Made by a program: the position numbers and the translations under genes
Notes under the pieces: model-generated
Databases searched by the model: none
Seen by the model: only the letters and a program-made list of their open reading frames with translations
Told to the model about the DNA's origin: nothing
Shown: in pieces, positions 48,219-57,900 of the stretch
Numbering within the stretch: the stretch's first letter is position 1
Layout: each line of letters opens with the position of its first letter
Assembly: GCA_943330745.2 (NCBI GenBank)
Contig: CALQIX020000014.1
Span: forward strand, 21,848-85,847
Direction of reading: 5' to 3'
Source of the DNA: Lishizhenia tianjinensis
GTDB lineage: Bacteria > Bacteroidota > Bacteroidia > Flavobacteriales_D > Crocinitomicaceae
DNA: 64,000 bases

Positions 48219-49210
48219 TATTTCAAGGCTTTCAATTCTTTAAAGCGTTGCTGAACTAACAAAATAAATAAGGAAAAGACAAGAGCTCCGATAGCACCCA
48301 CTAATACAATAATTAAGCGTTTCGGCTGATCTTTTTTGTCAGCAACTACAGCATATTCTACCACAAATTTATGGTTGAACTTTGTGTTAGCATCAGATTC
48401 AGCTTGTTCGTAGGCAATTTGAAATTCTTCAAGTTTGGATATTTTTTCATTTCTAAGTCTTTCTAATCCGTCGTATTTTGACCCGTATTTGATATTCATA
48501 TCAATTTTTTCTTTCATATCAGAGCGGTCACTTCCCGTGGCTCCAACGTAAGCTTCAAAGAGTCCAGAACGACTTTGAAATGACATTACGCCTTTTGCAG
48601 AAAGGGTATCTAATTCAATGTTCATTGTTTCAATTTCCTTTTCTAATTGTTGCTTTTTTCTTTTGTTGATTTCATATGCGGGAATTGTACGTTGTGAAAC
48701 CATTTCATTTTTAACGGAGTCAATTAATTCAACAATGCTATTGGCCATTGTTGCGGCCAGTTTTGGGTCTTTGTCTAACACATCAATTTTAATTGAACCA
48801 AATCGTGTTCGAGTAAACGTAAAATGACCATCATATTGTTTAACTAATTTGTAATATTTGTTTTGATCAGATGGATTAATATCATAATGTTCCATTAGTT
48901 TGAACTTAGAAACTATACGGTCTCTAATTTTTGAAGATTGTAGAATTTGCACCAATTGTTCCGCTTGTTCTTCTTCTCCAAAATCCATTGATGCCGTTTT
49001 GGCGTTGCGTTGTTCAGAAAAGGAAACTGTAGAAGATGCTGCAGGAAAAACAATGGCCGTAGATAAATAGAGCGGCGTGATTAAGAGAGATACAACAATG
49101 GAAAGTACGGTGGCTGCTCCAGTAAATAATAAGATGAATTTTCGGTTAAGCCAGATGAATTGAATGAAATCGTTTCTGTTTTCAGCTAAATCCGTTGGTA
49201 ATTGTGGCAT
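48218..49210 (-). CDS. Wzz-like chain length determinant protein
   Basis: 330 residues. Two membrane segments near the ends (about 27-49 and 300-320) flank a periplasmic coiled-coil domain (about 170-280), the layout of polysaccharide co-polymerases. A proline-rich start like YLSTAIVFPAAS after the first segment is typical. No kinase domain follows, so it is not a BY-kinase fusion. The stop overlaps the Wzy-like start by 1 bp. Confidence 0.85.
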   Translation of the reverse strand: MPQLPTDLAENRNDFIQFIWLNRKFILLFTGAATVLSIVVSLLITPLYLSTAIVFPAASSTVSFSEQRNAKTASMDFGEEEQAEQLVQILQSSKIRDRIVSKFKLMEHYDINPSDQNKYYKLVKQYDGHFTFTRTRFGSIKIDVLDKDPKLAATMANSIVELIDSVKNEMVSQRTIPAYEINKRKKQQLEKEIETMNIELDTLSAKGVMSFQSRSGLFEAYVGATGSDRSDMKEKIDMNIKYGSKYDGLERLRNEKISKLEEFQIAYEQAESDANTKFNHKFVVEYAVVADKKDQPKRLIIVLVGAIGALVFSLFILLVQQRFKELKALK

Positions 49211-49267
49211 ATGTTGAATAGTTTTCGCGCGCTAAGTTAGAGAATCAAACCGTTTTTTTAACGGCGT

Positions 49268-50725
49268 TTACGCTGAAATATTGTTTTTTGTTGCTTTTGA
49301 CGGGAGAAACATTAATTTCAATTCCTTGATGTCAATTATTCGCAGGGCCAACAATAAAATCCCTCCCAGTATTAGTTGTGTAATAAATAGCATTTCTGAC
49401 GATGATATAAGCAAGCCAATTAGCACTAATGTTGCAATTAGTAAGAGGTGTACCCCAATAAATTTAGGAATGAAATGAAACCCAATTTTTTCTTTAGCAA
49501 TAAACAATTGAGCGATTGCCACAGCAAGTTGAGTGATAAAAAAGGTAACTCCAATTCCTGTAGAGCCATAAAGCGGCGCCATAAAAAGGTTCATGCCAAT
49601 ATTGAAAAAAACAGCAGCGGCGGCTAAGTAATTGAGTTCTTTAAAATTCCCATTGGCAGAGAGAAGGGTTCCAAAAATAAAATTCAAGCTAATTCCAAAA
49701 AACCCAAGCATGAGCCAACGGAAAGATTGAGCGGAATAATAGACGTTGTTTTCGTAAATCCAACCGAGAACCAATTCGGCATTGAAATAGAGCGCAATTA
49801 TTAACACGCTGCATCCGCCAATTAGCAGGTTTCCGCTAGTTTGTAACAAGGGAATAATTTCTTTGTTGGATTGTTTTAATAAACGAGAAAACATCGGAAA
49901 AAGAAGACCCGCGAACACCATTCCAAACATGTATAGCGCATCAAGCAATCGAAATCCTTGGGCATAAACACCCGCTTCGAATCTTCCCGTTTCATGCAAT
50001 CGTTCCAAAATTACAGAGTCAGACCGCGTGTATAATAGCATTAGTAAAATTAAGGCTGCATAAGGCAGACTTTGTTTAATTACAGTTCCGGAGAATTTTC
50101 GGTCAAATGTAAAATGATTCAGATGAATTATTCGTGAAAGTAAAAAAAGTGCAACAAGCAGGGTGATTGCATAACAAATTGTTTGTATCCATATATACCA
50201 TTCAATTTGAAATTCGGCGGTAAAAAAGCTTGAATACAAAACAAATCCACAAATAAAAATCAATAAAAACCGATCTAAAACCGACAATATAGCGTCCGTT
50301 TTAAAGTAATGTAATCCTGAAAAGTAACTTCTTGCATAGGCGGTGAACATGATTAGTAATTGATTAAAAATCAAAACCACCATTAAATGAAGTTCATATC
50401 CATGATAGCCAATGAAAACAGCAATACATAGTGTGAAAATGGAATAAACAAGAAAAAGTATTCCGCGCAAAACCATAATTCGCCCAACGTGCTTCGTTGC
50501 TGCATATGGATCTTGGGCCATTGTTCGGATGGTATAATTGTTTATCCCCAAATCAATCAGAATATTAAATAATACGGAAAGATTTAGAAGTGAAAAATAC
50601 AACCCGTATTCCGTTGCGCCTACTCGGTTTTGAACAGCAGCATCAATACCAAACAGAGAAATCGGTTTTATTAAAAGATTTAATACTAAGGAAAGCAATA
50701 AAGTGCTCAGAAATTTTCCTTGCAT
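49268..50725 (-). CDS. Polysaccharide flippase (MOP/Wzx-like)
   Basis: 485 residues with about 12-14 membrane segments and no large soluble domain. The start (KFLSTLLLSLVLNLLIKPISLFGIDAAVQNRVG) and loops match lipid-linked oligosaccharide flippases of the MOP superfamily (polysaccharide biosynthesis protein). It would turn undecaprenyl-linked repeats to the periplasmic face for the Wzy-like enzyme encoded downstream. It lies 18 bp after the response regulator gene on the same strand. Confidence 0.85.
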   Translation of the reverse strand: MQGKFLSTLLLSLVLNLLIKPISLFGIDAAVQNRVGATEYGLYFSLLNLSVLFNILIDLGINNYTIRTMAQDPYAATKHVGRIMVLRGILFLVYSIFTLCIAVFIGYHGYELHLMVVLIFNQLLIMFTAYARSYFSGLHYFKTDAILSVLDRFLLIFICGFVLYSSFFTAEFQIEWYIWIQTICYAITLLVALFLLSRIIHLNHFTFDRKFSGTVIKQSLPYAALILLMLLYTRSDSVILERLHETGRFEAGVYAQGFRLLDALYMFGMVFAGLLFPMFSRLLKQSNKEIIPLLQTSGNLLIGGCSVLIIALYFNAELVLGWIYENNVYYSAQSFRWLMLGFFGISLNFIFGTLLSANGNFKELNYLAAAAVFFNIGMNLFMAPLYGSTGIGVTFFITQLAVAIAQLFIAKEKIGFHFIPKFIGVHLLLIATLVLIGLLISSSEMLFITQLILGGILLLALRIIDIKELKLMFLPSKATKNNISA

Positions 50726-50743
50726 TGGAGTGGAAGCGACAAT

Positions 50744-51433
50744 TTATTTAATCAATAATTTAAATCCTTTCCCATGAATGTTCATGATTTCAATGTTCTC
50801 ATCTTCTTTTAGTAATTTGCGCAATTTCGCAATGTAAACATCCATGCTGCGCCCATTGAAATAATTGTCATCACCCCAAACCGCTCTAAGTGTGGCTTGC
50901 CTATCTAGAATTTCATTTTGATTTTTTACCAATAAAAGAAGTAAATCATTTTCTTTGGTAGTTAGTTTTTTTGCTCCATCGACAACATGAAGTATGCGTA
51001 ATTCTGGTTCATATTTAATTTTACCTATGTACATCTGTGAATTCACATCGATTTCTTCTGGCATCACACGTTTAAGTATGACATTCATTCTTGCCAAAAG
51101 TTCTTCCATAGAAAAAGGTTTCGTTAGGTAATCGTCTGCCCCTACATCAAATCCATGCAATTTATCCTCCTTCATTGCTTTTGCCGTTAAAAACAAGATA
51201 GGTACTTTTTTATCTACTTCTCTAATTTCTTTGGCCAGTGTGAAACCATCCATTTCTGGCATCATCACATCAAAAACGCAAAAATCAAACGAGTCTTTTG
51301 TAAATCGTTCGTATGCTGCTTTCCCATTACGGGTTAAAATCACTTGAAACCCTTTATTTTGTAAATAGGTAAATAATAATTGACCAAGATTTTCATCATC
51401 TTCGGCTAATAAAACTGAAATTTTTTTACTCAT
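50744..51433 (-). CDS. OmpR-family response regulator (RprY-like)
   Basis: 229 residues. The receiver domain has acidic residues EDD (11-13), phosphoacceptor Asp55 (VFDVMMPEMDG) and Lys105 (YLTKPF). The C-terminal winged-helix DNA-binding domain follows (TTKENDLLLLL, SMDVYIAKLRKLL). The start overlaps the stop of the kinase gene (ATGA), so the two are a cognate pair. It resembles RprY of Bacteroides in architecture. Targets unknown; the polysaccharide genes directly downstream are one possibility. Confidence 0.92.
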   Translation of the reverse strand: MSKKISVLLAEDDENLGQLLFTYLQNKGFQVILTRNGKAAYERFTKDSFDFCVFDVMMPEMDGFTLAKEIREVDKKVPILFLTAKAMKEDKLHGFDVGADDYLTKPFSMEELLARMNVILKRVMPEEIDVNSQMYIGKIKYEPELRILHVVDGAKKLTTKENDLLLLLVKNQNEILDRQATLRAVWGDDNYFNGRSMDVYIAKLRKLLKEDENIEIMNIHGKGFKLLIK

Positions 51434-53064
51434 TGTATTTTCCCTTTATTTTTAAAAACAATAACAAATGTACTTCCCTCTCCAAATGTACTTTTTACTG
51501 TTACTTCCCATTTGTAGTGGTCGCAAATTGCCTTTACGTAACTCAGCCCTAAACCAAATCCTTTTACGTTATGAATGTTTCCAGTTGGCACCCTAAAAAG
51601 TTTATCGAATAGTTTTGGTAAATGCTCTTTTTTAATACCTATTCCGTTGTCTATAACGCTTAGATAAACATGTTTATTGTCAGAACTCAAATTAACGCTA
51701 ATTTCTGGTCGGTCTCTGCTGTATTTAATTGCATTATCGATAAGATTTGAAACAATGTTCGAAACGTGCATTTTATCGGCTTCAAATTCAATCAACTCAT
51801 CACTCCCTGAAAAAGTAATTTTACCATTTAGGTTTTTTAATCTGAAGCGTGCGTTTTCTACTTGGTCTTTGATTAATTGATCTAAATTTATGGTGTCGTT
51901 TTTGTATTTGATTTCTCCCTTTTCAATAACGGCACTTTGCAAAATGCTCTCCACAAGAATGCCTAGCCTTTTATTTTCTTGATTAATCATGTTTACATAC
52001 GGTGCAACAGCAGCATTCGTTTCTTTGTCTAACATATCTGTGTCTCCCATGGCTTCACACGCTAAAGAAATGGTCGAAATTGGGGTTTTAAACTCATGAG
52101 TCATATTCGAGATAAAATCACTTTTCATTTCTGATAATCGCTTTTGCGCTAAAATGGTCTTAAACATTATGACTAAAGAGATGACAATAAAAATGACGAG
52201 AATTAAAGTTACAATGAGTGAATTTTGCATTTCCTGAATCAAGAAACTCTTTTTTGACGGAAAGGATAGATATAAATAAATGTTTTCATCAATGATATTA
52301 CTTGGAAATAAAATGGTTTTTCCACATTCATTAATATTAATTGTAGTATCATACGTAGAAGATTTATTTGGAAATCGGAAAACTTTTTTAGAATTATCAC
52401 CAACAGCAAAACGGTATTTTTGAGGCAAATCATCACCTACTAACTCATTGCGAATAACAGAATCTAAAAAAGCAATATCAATCCGTTTACTCTGGTCTGC
52501 ATATACATTTTCCCGAAAAGCTTGTACCATCATGTCGTTTACAAAGCGCGCTTTTTTAAATACTTGTTGCAATACTTGCTCGTCCAATTGAATGGCAATT
52601 TTCATGGAATCGTTAGTCGGCAAAGGGTTGTTGTTCTTATCAAACAACTCCTTTAATTCCCTAACGTCACGAGCATATACTTTTTGTTCCGTAGTTAGTC
52701 CGGATAATGAATCAACGGCTTTACCCTTGATTATTAAGTAACTTAGTTTTTTTCCCCCTTCATAAATAATGGTGTCTTCTATTGAAACGGTCTCATTTTT
52801 AGGCACCAAATTCTTGAATTCCTGTTTTAATATATCTTTGTATTGAGAACTGAAATCGTTGTTTACTAAACGCATATAGCGGCGAATATCCTCCGCTTTT
52901 TCGTGTCTAATCGCTATACGTTCTAATGTGGTTTTAAGGTTGTTGTTGAACTGTATTAGCTTTCGTTCATACAATTGAACAACCTGAAAAGCTTGAATAA
53001 TAAACAATGACAATACAGAGACTGCTAGTAAAATAACAACAATATTTACACGTATTTGCTTCAT
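51430..53064 (-). CDS. Sensor histidine kinase (RprX-like)
   Basis: 544 residues. Two membrane segments (about 10-27 and 283-301) enclose a periplasmic sensing domain of about 255 residues that matches no family I recognise. Then HisKA with phosphoacceptor His323 (MTHEFKTPIS) and a HATPase_c domain (DNAIKYS, DNGIGI, FGLGLSYVKAI). It should respond to an envelope signal and phosphorylate the regulator encoded downstream. Its -7 element is near 53098, and a 14-bp palindrome shared with the divergent marR gene sits just upstream. Confidence 0.92.
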   Translation of the reverse strand: MKQIRVNIVVILLAVSVLSLFIIQAFQVVQLYERKLIQFNNNLKTTLERIAIRHEKAEDIRRYMRLVNNDFSSQYKDILKQEFKNLVPKNETVSIEDTIIYEGGKKLSYLIIKGKAVDSLSGLTTEQKVYARDVRELKELFDKNNNPLPTNDSMKIAIQLDEQVLQQVFKKARFVNDMMVQAFRENVYADQSKRIDIAFLDSVIRNELVGDDLPQKYRFAVGDNSKKVFRFPNKSSTYDTTININECGKTILFPSNIIDENIYLYLSFPSKKSFLIQEMQNSLIVTLILVIFIVISLVIMFKTILAQKRLSEMKSDFISNMTHEFKTPISTISLACEAMGDTDMLDKETNAAVAPYVNMINQENKRLGILVESILQSAVIEKGEIKYKNDTINLDQLIKDQVENARFRLKNLNGKITFSGSDELIEFEADKMHVSNIVSNLIDNAIKYSRDRPEISVNLSSDNKHVYLSVIDNGIGIKKEHLPKLFDKLFRVPTGNIHNVKGFGLGLSYVKAICDHYKWEVTVKSTFGEGSTFVIVFKNKGKIQ

Positions 53065-53097
53065 TGCACTGGTTCAGCTATCAGATTATTAATCAAA

Positions 53098-53105
53098 CAA
53101 AAATA
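53098..53105 (-). promoter_or_regulatory. -7 element (TATTTTTG) for the two-component system
   Basis: On the minus strand TATTTTTG fits TAnnTTTG and lies 33 bp upstream of the kinase ATG. The 14-bp palindrome at 53119-53132 covers the position where its -33 element would be. Confidence 0.5.
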
Positions 53106-53118
53106 CAATTTTTTTAAG

Positions 53119-53132
53119 TTATGCGCGCATAA
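53119..53132. promoter_or_regulatory. 14-bp palindrome, candidate MarR operator
   Basis: TTATGCGCGCATAA is a perfect palindrome, GC-rich at its centre in an otherwise AT-rich 88-bp gap between the divergent kinase and marR genes. It lies 7 bp before the marR -7 element and 13 bp from the kinase -7 element, so a bound repressor would cover both promoters. MarR dimers commonly autoregulate through such sites. Confidence 0.6.
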
Positions 53133-53139
53133 TAATTTA

Positions 53140-53147
53140 TATCTTTG
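53140..53147 (+). promoter_or_regulatory. -7 element (TATCTTTG) for marR-fadN operon
   Basis: TATCTTTG is a canonical Bacteroidota -7 box and ends 5 bp before the marR ATG, implying a nearly leaderless transcript. Confidence 0.55.
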
Positions 53148-53152
53148 TTCAG

Positions 53153-53599
53153 ATGAAGGATAAAAACAAAGATTTGATTGATGGTAGAATCCGTCATGCT
53201 TGGCATAGGGTCTACAGGTTGTATAACCAGCGGGCAACTGCCCATGGCTTAACAATCTCTACTGGGTTTATTTTGATGCACATTGACAAGGAAGGATCGC
53301 CAAGCACCACTTTGGGTCCACGCATGGGAATGGAACCAACCTCGCTATCTAGGACGTTGCGGTCTATGGAAGATCAAGGGTGGATAAAAAGAGTGATTTC
53401 TGAAATTGACAAGCGAAAAGTATTAATTTTCTTAACTCCAGAAGGCCTTTTAAAACGAAATTTGGTCCGTGATTTTTTACGTGAGTTTAATGAAAGATTA
53501 AAAGAAAATATACCAAAAAAAGATTTGGAAGGGTTTTTTAATACTATGAATATTCTTGATCAAGTAATTGATGGGGTCGTTAATTTAGATGGAAAATAA
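53153..53599 (+). CDS. MarR-family transcriptional regulator, probable fatty-acid degradation repressor
   Basis: 148 residues, winged-helix MarR fold: recognition region LGPRMGMEPTSLSRTLRSMEDQGWI (near residues 59-83) and wing KRKVLIFLTPEG. First gene of a unit with fadN, a DedA gene and fadA; fadN overlaps its end by 11 bp. In Bacteroidota a MarR gene often heads beta-oxidation operons, so it probably represses them until an acyl-CoA binds (inference). Confidence 0.88.
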   Translation: MKDKNKDLIDGRIRHAWHRVYRLYNQRATAHGLTISTGFILMHIDKEGSPSTTLGPRMGMEPTSLSRTLRSMEDQGWIKRVISEIDKRKVLIFLTPEGLLKRNLVRDFLREFNERLKENIPKKDLEGFFNTMNILDQVIDGVVNLDGK

Positions 53600-56006
53600 T
53601 ATGAATCGATTTATTAGAAAAGTTGCTGTACTAGGTTCCGGAATAATGGGGTCGCGCATCGCTTGTCATTTTGCCAATATCGACTGTGAGGTTTTATTAT
53701 TGGACATCGTTCCAGCAGAATTAAATACAGCTGAAAAAGCCAAAGGAGTTCCGCTAGAATCAAAGTTGGTAAGAAACAGGATTGTAAATTCTGCTTTAGA
53801 TTCCACAGTAAAATCTAATCCCTCACCGCTTTATAAAAAAGAATTTATCACAAGAATCGAAACAGGAAATCTGGAGGATGATTTACCCAAAATTGCTACA
53901 TGTGATTGGATAATTGAAGTGATTGTTGAGCGATTGGATATAAAAAACCACCTGTTTGAACAGGTAGAAGCTTTTAGGAAACCAGGAACTATCATATCAA
54001 CCAATACTTCAGGAATTCCAATACATTTAATGTTGGAAGGTAGATCTGAGGATTTCAAAGCACATTTTTGTGGAACACATTTTTTTAACCCGCCTCGTTA
54101 TCTTCAGTTACTGGAAATCATTCCATCACCAAAAACTAATCCCGAAATTGTTAATTTTTTGCTTGATTTTGGCATTCGTTTTTTAGGAAAAAAGACGGTT
54201 TTGTGTAAAGACACGCCTGCTTTTATTGCAAATCGAGTGGGGGTTTATTCCATCATGGCTTTGTTTCACACGGTGGAAGAAATGGGATTAACGGTGGAAG
54301 AGGTGGATAATTTATCCGGAACAATTTTAGGCAGACCTAAATCAGCAACGTTTAGAACGTGTGATGTGGTTGGTTTGGACACGCTGGTACATGTTGCAAA
54401 TGGACTAAAAGCAAATTGTCCACGGGATGAGGAAAACGAATTGTTTCAATTACCCGGATATATTTCCAAGATGATGTCAAACAACTGGTTGGGGTCTAAA
54501 ACCGATCAGGGATTTTATAAAAAAGTAAAAACAGCTGAGGGCAAAAACGAAATTCATGTTCTTGATTTAAAAACCTTGGAGTACAAACCGGCTCAAAAGG
54601 TGAAATTCCCGACACTTGAACTGGCTCGATCCATGGATGATTTGAAGCGACGAATGCAACTATTATTTTCAGGAAAAGATAAAGCAGGTGAATTTTACCG
54701 GAAATTATTTGCTGGTTTGTTTGCGTATGTATCTCAACGGATTCCCGAAATTTCGGATGATGTTTATCGAATAGATCACGCCCTGAAGGCAGGATTTGGT
54801 TGGGAATTGGGTCCTTTTGAAACGTGGGATGTTATCGGGTTGGATAAGGGGATTGAATTAATTCAGGACAACGGTAAAGTTCCGGCCGATTGGGTTTTTG
54901 AAATGAAGTCCTTAGGAAACACTCAATTTTATAAAACAATCAAAGGTCAGCACTGTTTTTACTCCATCTTTGAAAAGGAATATATGGTAATTCCCGGTTC
55001 AGAGAATTTGGTTTCCTTGGAAAATTTACGCGCTGAAAACAAACTATGGGGAAATGCTGATACAACAATTGTTGATTTGGGTGATGGCATTTTAAATTTA
55101 GAGTTTCATACTAAAATGAACACAATTGGTGGCGGTGTAATTCAAGGCATAAACAAAGCAATAGATTTGGCTGAAAATAAATATAGAGGGCTTGTTATTT
55201 CCAATAATGGACAACATTTTTCAGCAGGAGCAAATGTGGGAATGATCTTTATGATGGCTATCGAACAAGAGTTTGACGAATTGAACTTTGCGGTAAAAGC
55301 TTTTCAAGACACCATGATGCGCGTGCGGTATTCCAATATTCCAGTAGTGGTTGCCCCTCATAACATGGCACTAGGTGGGGGATGCGAATTGTCTATGCAT
55401 GCTGATAAAGTAGTTGCGCATTCAGAATTGTATATGGGGCTCGTTGAGTTTGGTGTTGGTTTAATTCCTGGTGGTGGAGGCTCGAAGGAGTTTGCAAAAC
55501 GGCTGTCGGATGAACTTAGTGAGGGAGATATAAAAATCAATCGATTGCGAGAACGTTTTTTAACCATTGGACAAGCAAAGGTTTCTACGTCTGCACACGA
55601 AGCTTTTGATTTAGGTTATTTGCGCGTCGGAATTGATGAGGTAATCATGAATAGAGAATTGCAATTAACACGAGCAAAAGAGGCTTGTTTAGAACTTGCT
55701 TTAGCGGGTTATGTGCCAAACAAGCAATCGAAAAACATAACGGTTGTTGGACAAGAGGGTTTAGGAATCGTTTACGTAGGAGCGAATACAATGTTAAGCG
55801 GAAATTATATTTCTGAATACGATGCGTTGATATCTGAAAAATTGGGTTTTGTATTGTGTGGAGGTGATTTATCTGAAAACACAAAGGTTTCTGAGCAATA
55901 CTTATTAGATTTGGAACGTAAAGCTTTTGTCGAATTGTGTGGGCAACGCAAAACACTCGAACGCTTGGAGAGTCTGGTTAAAAACGGTAAAATTTTAAGA
56001 AATTAG
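53589..56006 (+). CDS. fadN: 3-hydroxyacyl-CoA dehydrogenase/enoyl-CoA hydratase fusion (FadN type)
   Basis: 805 residues. The NAD-binding dehydrogenase domain is N-terminal (VLGSGIMGSR, residues 15-24; HFFNPPRYLQLLEI), followed by 3HCDH C-terminal domains, and the crotonase domain comes last (HFSAGANVGM, ALGGGCELSMH, VGLIPGGGGSKE). This order is the reverse of E. coli FadB and equals Bacillus FadN (YusL). It hydrates enoyl-CoA and oxidises 3-hydroxyacyl-CoA. The ATG at 53589 overlaps marR; an ATG four codons later is also possible. Partner thiolase at 56635. Confidence 0.93.
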   Translation: MENNMNRFIRKVAVLGSGIMGSRIACHFANIDCEVLLLDIVPAELNTAEKAKGVPLESKLVRNRIVNSALDSTVKSNPSPLYKKEFITRIETGNLEDDLPKIATCDWIIEVIVERLDIKNHLFEQVEAFRKPGTIISTNTSGIPIHLMLEGRSEDFKAHFCGTHFFNPPRYLQLLEIIPSPKTNPEIVNFLLDFGIRFLGKKTVLCKDTPAFIANRVGVYSIMALFHTVEEMGLTVEEVDNLSGTILGRPKSATFRTCDVVGLDTLVHVANGLKANCPRDEENELFQLPGYISKMMSNNWLGSKTDQGFYKKVKTAEGKNEIHVLDLKTLEYKPAQKVKFPTLELARSMDDLKRRMQLLFSGKDKAGEFYRKLFAGLFAYVSQRIPEISDDVYRIDHALKAGFGWELGPFETWDVIGLDKGIELIQDNGKVPADWVFEMKSLGNTQFYKTIKGQHCFYSIFEKEYMVIPGSENLVSLENLRAENKLWGNADTTIVDLGDGILNLEFHTKMNTIGGGVIQGINKAIDLAENKYRGLVISNNGQHFSAGANVGMIFMMAIEQEFDELNFAVKAFQDTMMRVRYSNIPVVVAPHNMALGGGCELSMHADKVVAHSELYMGLVEFGVGLIPGGGGSKEFAKRLSDELSEGDIKINRLRERFLTIGQAKVSTSAHEAFDLGYLRVGIDEVIMNRELQLTRAKEACLELALAGYVPNKQSKNITVVGQEGLGIVYVGANTMLSGNYISEYDALISEKLGFVLCGGDLSENTKVSEQYLLDLERKAFVELCGQRKTLERLESLVKNGKILRN

Positions 56007-56008
56007 TT

Positions 56009-56638
56009 ATGGTTGAATTATTTAAACACATTTTAGAATTAGATTTTGATTGGTTGTTTCAACAGTATGGAACAACTATTTATTTGATTTTATTTTTAGT
56101 TATTTTCATTGAAACAGGTTTTGTTGTTATGCCTTTTTTACCTGGAGACTCATTGCTTTTCACGGCTGGACTTTTCGCTAAAACGGGTCACTTGGATTTT
56201 TCAACCTTGTTAATATTACTGTATTTTGCTGCCGTTTTGGGCGATAACTGTAATTATTGGGTAGGAAGAAAAATTGGATTGGGTGTTCTGTCATGGAAGA
56301 TTAAGAATAGAAAATTAGTAAAACAAGAGTACCTAGATCAAACAGAATTGTTTTTCAAGAAAAATGGCGTAAAAGCGATCATTATGGCTCGTTTTGTTCC
56401 TTTTGTTCGAACATTTGCTCCTTTTGCTGCTGGAGTTGGAAAAATGAAGTATAGAGTTTTTTTCTTGTATGATTTAATGGGTGGATTTTTATGGGTATTT
56501 GGATTGTGTTCAGCCGGTTATTTATTGGGTGAGGTTGAATGGATTCGTAAACACATAGATTTAGTTTGTTTGGGAATTATAGGCCTTTCCGTTCTTCCAA
56601 TAATTGTTGAATTCCTCAAGGCGAAATTAAAAAAATGA
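56009..56638 (+). CDS. DedA-family membrane protein
   Basis: 209 residues with about five hydrophobic segments. The DedA/VTT signature is clear: FIETGFVVMPFLPGDSLLF (about 31-49), the ARFVPFVRTFAPFAAGVGKM block (about 129-148). DedA proteins are linked to undecaprenyl-phosphate or phospholipid flipping and membrane homeostasis. It starts 2 bp after fadN and overlaps fadA by 4 bp, so it is firmly built into the beta-oxidation operon. Confidence 0.9.
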   Translation: MVELFKHILELDFDWLFQQYGTTIYLILFLVIFIETGFVVMPFLPGDSLLFTAGLFAKTGHLDFSTLLILLYFAAVLGDNCNYWVGRKIGLGVLSWKIKNRKLVKQEYLDQTELFFKKNGVKAIIMARFVPFVRTFAPFAAGVGKMKYRVFFLYDLMGGFLWVFGLCSAGYLLGEVEWIRKHIDLVCLGIIGLSVLPIIVEFLKAKLKK

Positions 56639-57816
56639 GTTTGAATAAAGCATATATTGTAGCTGGCTATCGTTCAGCAGTCGGAAAAGCAGGAAAAGGT
56701 GGTTTCCGATTTTTTCGACCGGATGATTTAGCCGCGCGTGTAATTGAACATTTGATTCAATCAATCCCTGCATTGGAAACCCATCAAATTGACGATGTCA
56801 TTGTTGGAAATGCTACCCCGGAGGCTGAGCAAGGTTTAAATCTGGGAAGAATGGTTTCTCTTATTGGCCTAAAAACAGATAAAGTACCTGGAATGACCGT
56901 GAATCGTTATTGTTCTTCTGGGTTGGAAACAATTGCACTGGCTCAAGCAAAAATTGAATCCGGAATGGCTGATTGTATCATTGCAGGTGGTGTTGAATCT
57001 ATGTCCGTTATGGCAATGGGTGGGTGGCGAATCGTACCAAATCCAAAAGTGGGAAAAGAAAATCCTTCCTATTACTGGGGCATGGGATTAACGGCAGAAG
57101 CAGTTGCAAAGCAATACAATGTTTCACGAGAGGATCAAGATGTTTTCTCTCTTCTCTCGCATGAGAAAGCACTGGCAGCAATTCAAGGAGGACGCTTTGT
57201 CAATGATATTGTACCCATTGAAGTGGAACATGTTTTTTTGGATGAAAACGAAAAAAGACAAAGTAAAAAAAGTATAATTGATACAGATGAGGGTCCTAGA
57301 CTAAGTTCGTTGGATGGCTTACTTAGTTTAAAACCAGTATTTGCTGCTGACGGTTCTGTTACTGCCGGCAATTCTTCTCAAACCTCTGATGGAGCAGCTT
57401 TTGTGTTGGTGATGTCTGAGAAACTAATGAAACAACTCAATATTGAGCCAATTGCTCGATTGAAATCTTATGCCGTAGTGGGAGTTGAACCCCGTATTAT
57501 GGGAATTGGCCCAGTTGAAGCAATTCCAAAAGCATTGAAACAAGCAGGCTTATCCTTGAATGATATAAATTTAATAGAACTCAATGAAGCATTTGCTTCT
57601 CAATCATTGGCTGTTATTAGGGAATTAAACCTCCATCCGGAAATTGTGAATGTGAATGGCGGAGCAATTGCTTTGGGACACCCTTTGGGTTGTACGGGTG
57701 CTAAACTTACTGTTCAACTAATCAATGAATTAAAGAAAAGAAACCAAAAATACGGTATTGTTAGCATGTGCGTCGGAACAGGGCAAGGTGCAGCCGGAGT
57801 AATAGAAATGCTGTAA
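56635..57816 (+). CDS. fadA: Acetyl-CoA acyltransferase (beta-oxidation thiolase)
   Basis: 393 residues with Cys93 (NRYCSSG), His349 (GHPLG) and Cys379 (MCVGTGQG), all catalytic residues present. It performs the last step of the beta-oxidation cycle for the products of FadN, whose gene lies two genes upstream in the same unit. The acyl-CoA dehydrogenase and acyl-CoA ligase often found next are not here. Distinct from the PcaF-like thiolase at 2713. Confidence 0.93.
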   Translation: MSLNKAYIVAGYRSAVGKAGKGGFRFFRPDDLAARVIEHLIQSIPALETHQIDDVIVGNATPEAEQGLNLGRMVSLIGLKTDKVPGMTVNRYCSSGLETIALAQAKIESGMADCIIAGGVESMSVMAMGGWRIVPNPKVGKENPSYYWGMGLTAEAVAKQYNVSREDQDVFSLLSHEKALAAIQGGRFVNDIVPIEVEHVFLDENEKRQSKKSIIDTDEGPRLSSLDGLLSLKPVFAADGSVTAGNSSQTSDGAAFVLVMSEKLMKQLNIEPIARLKSYAVVGVEPRIMGIGPVEAIPKALKQAGLSLNDINLIELNEAFASQSLAVIRELNLHPEIVNVNGGAIALGHPLGCTGAKLTVQLINELKKRNQKYGIVSMCVGTGQGAAGVIEML

Positions 57817-57874
57817 TATTGTAAATACTCGAAGTTTATATTAAAATAAAATTTTTAGTTTACGTTTTTTAACA

Positions 57875-57882
57875 TATCTTTG
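57875..57882 (+). promoter_or_regulatory. -7 element (TATCTTTG) before the T9SS type B gene
   Basis: TATCTTTG, a canonical TAnnTTTG box, lies 18 bp before the ATG at 57901. The preceding 50 bp are AT-rich; no clear -33 element. Confidence 0.5.
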
Positions 57883-57900
57883 GTTGACCAAACGGATAAT

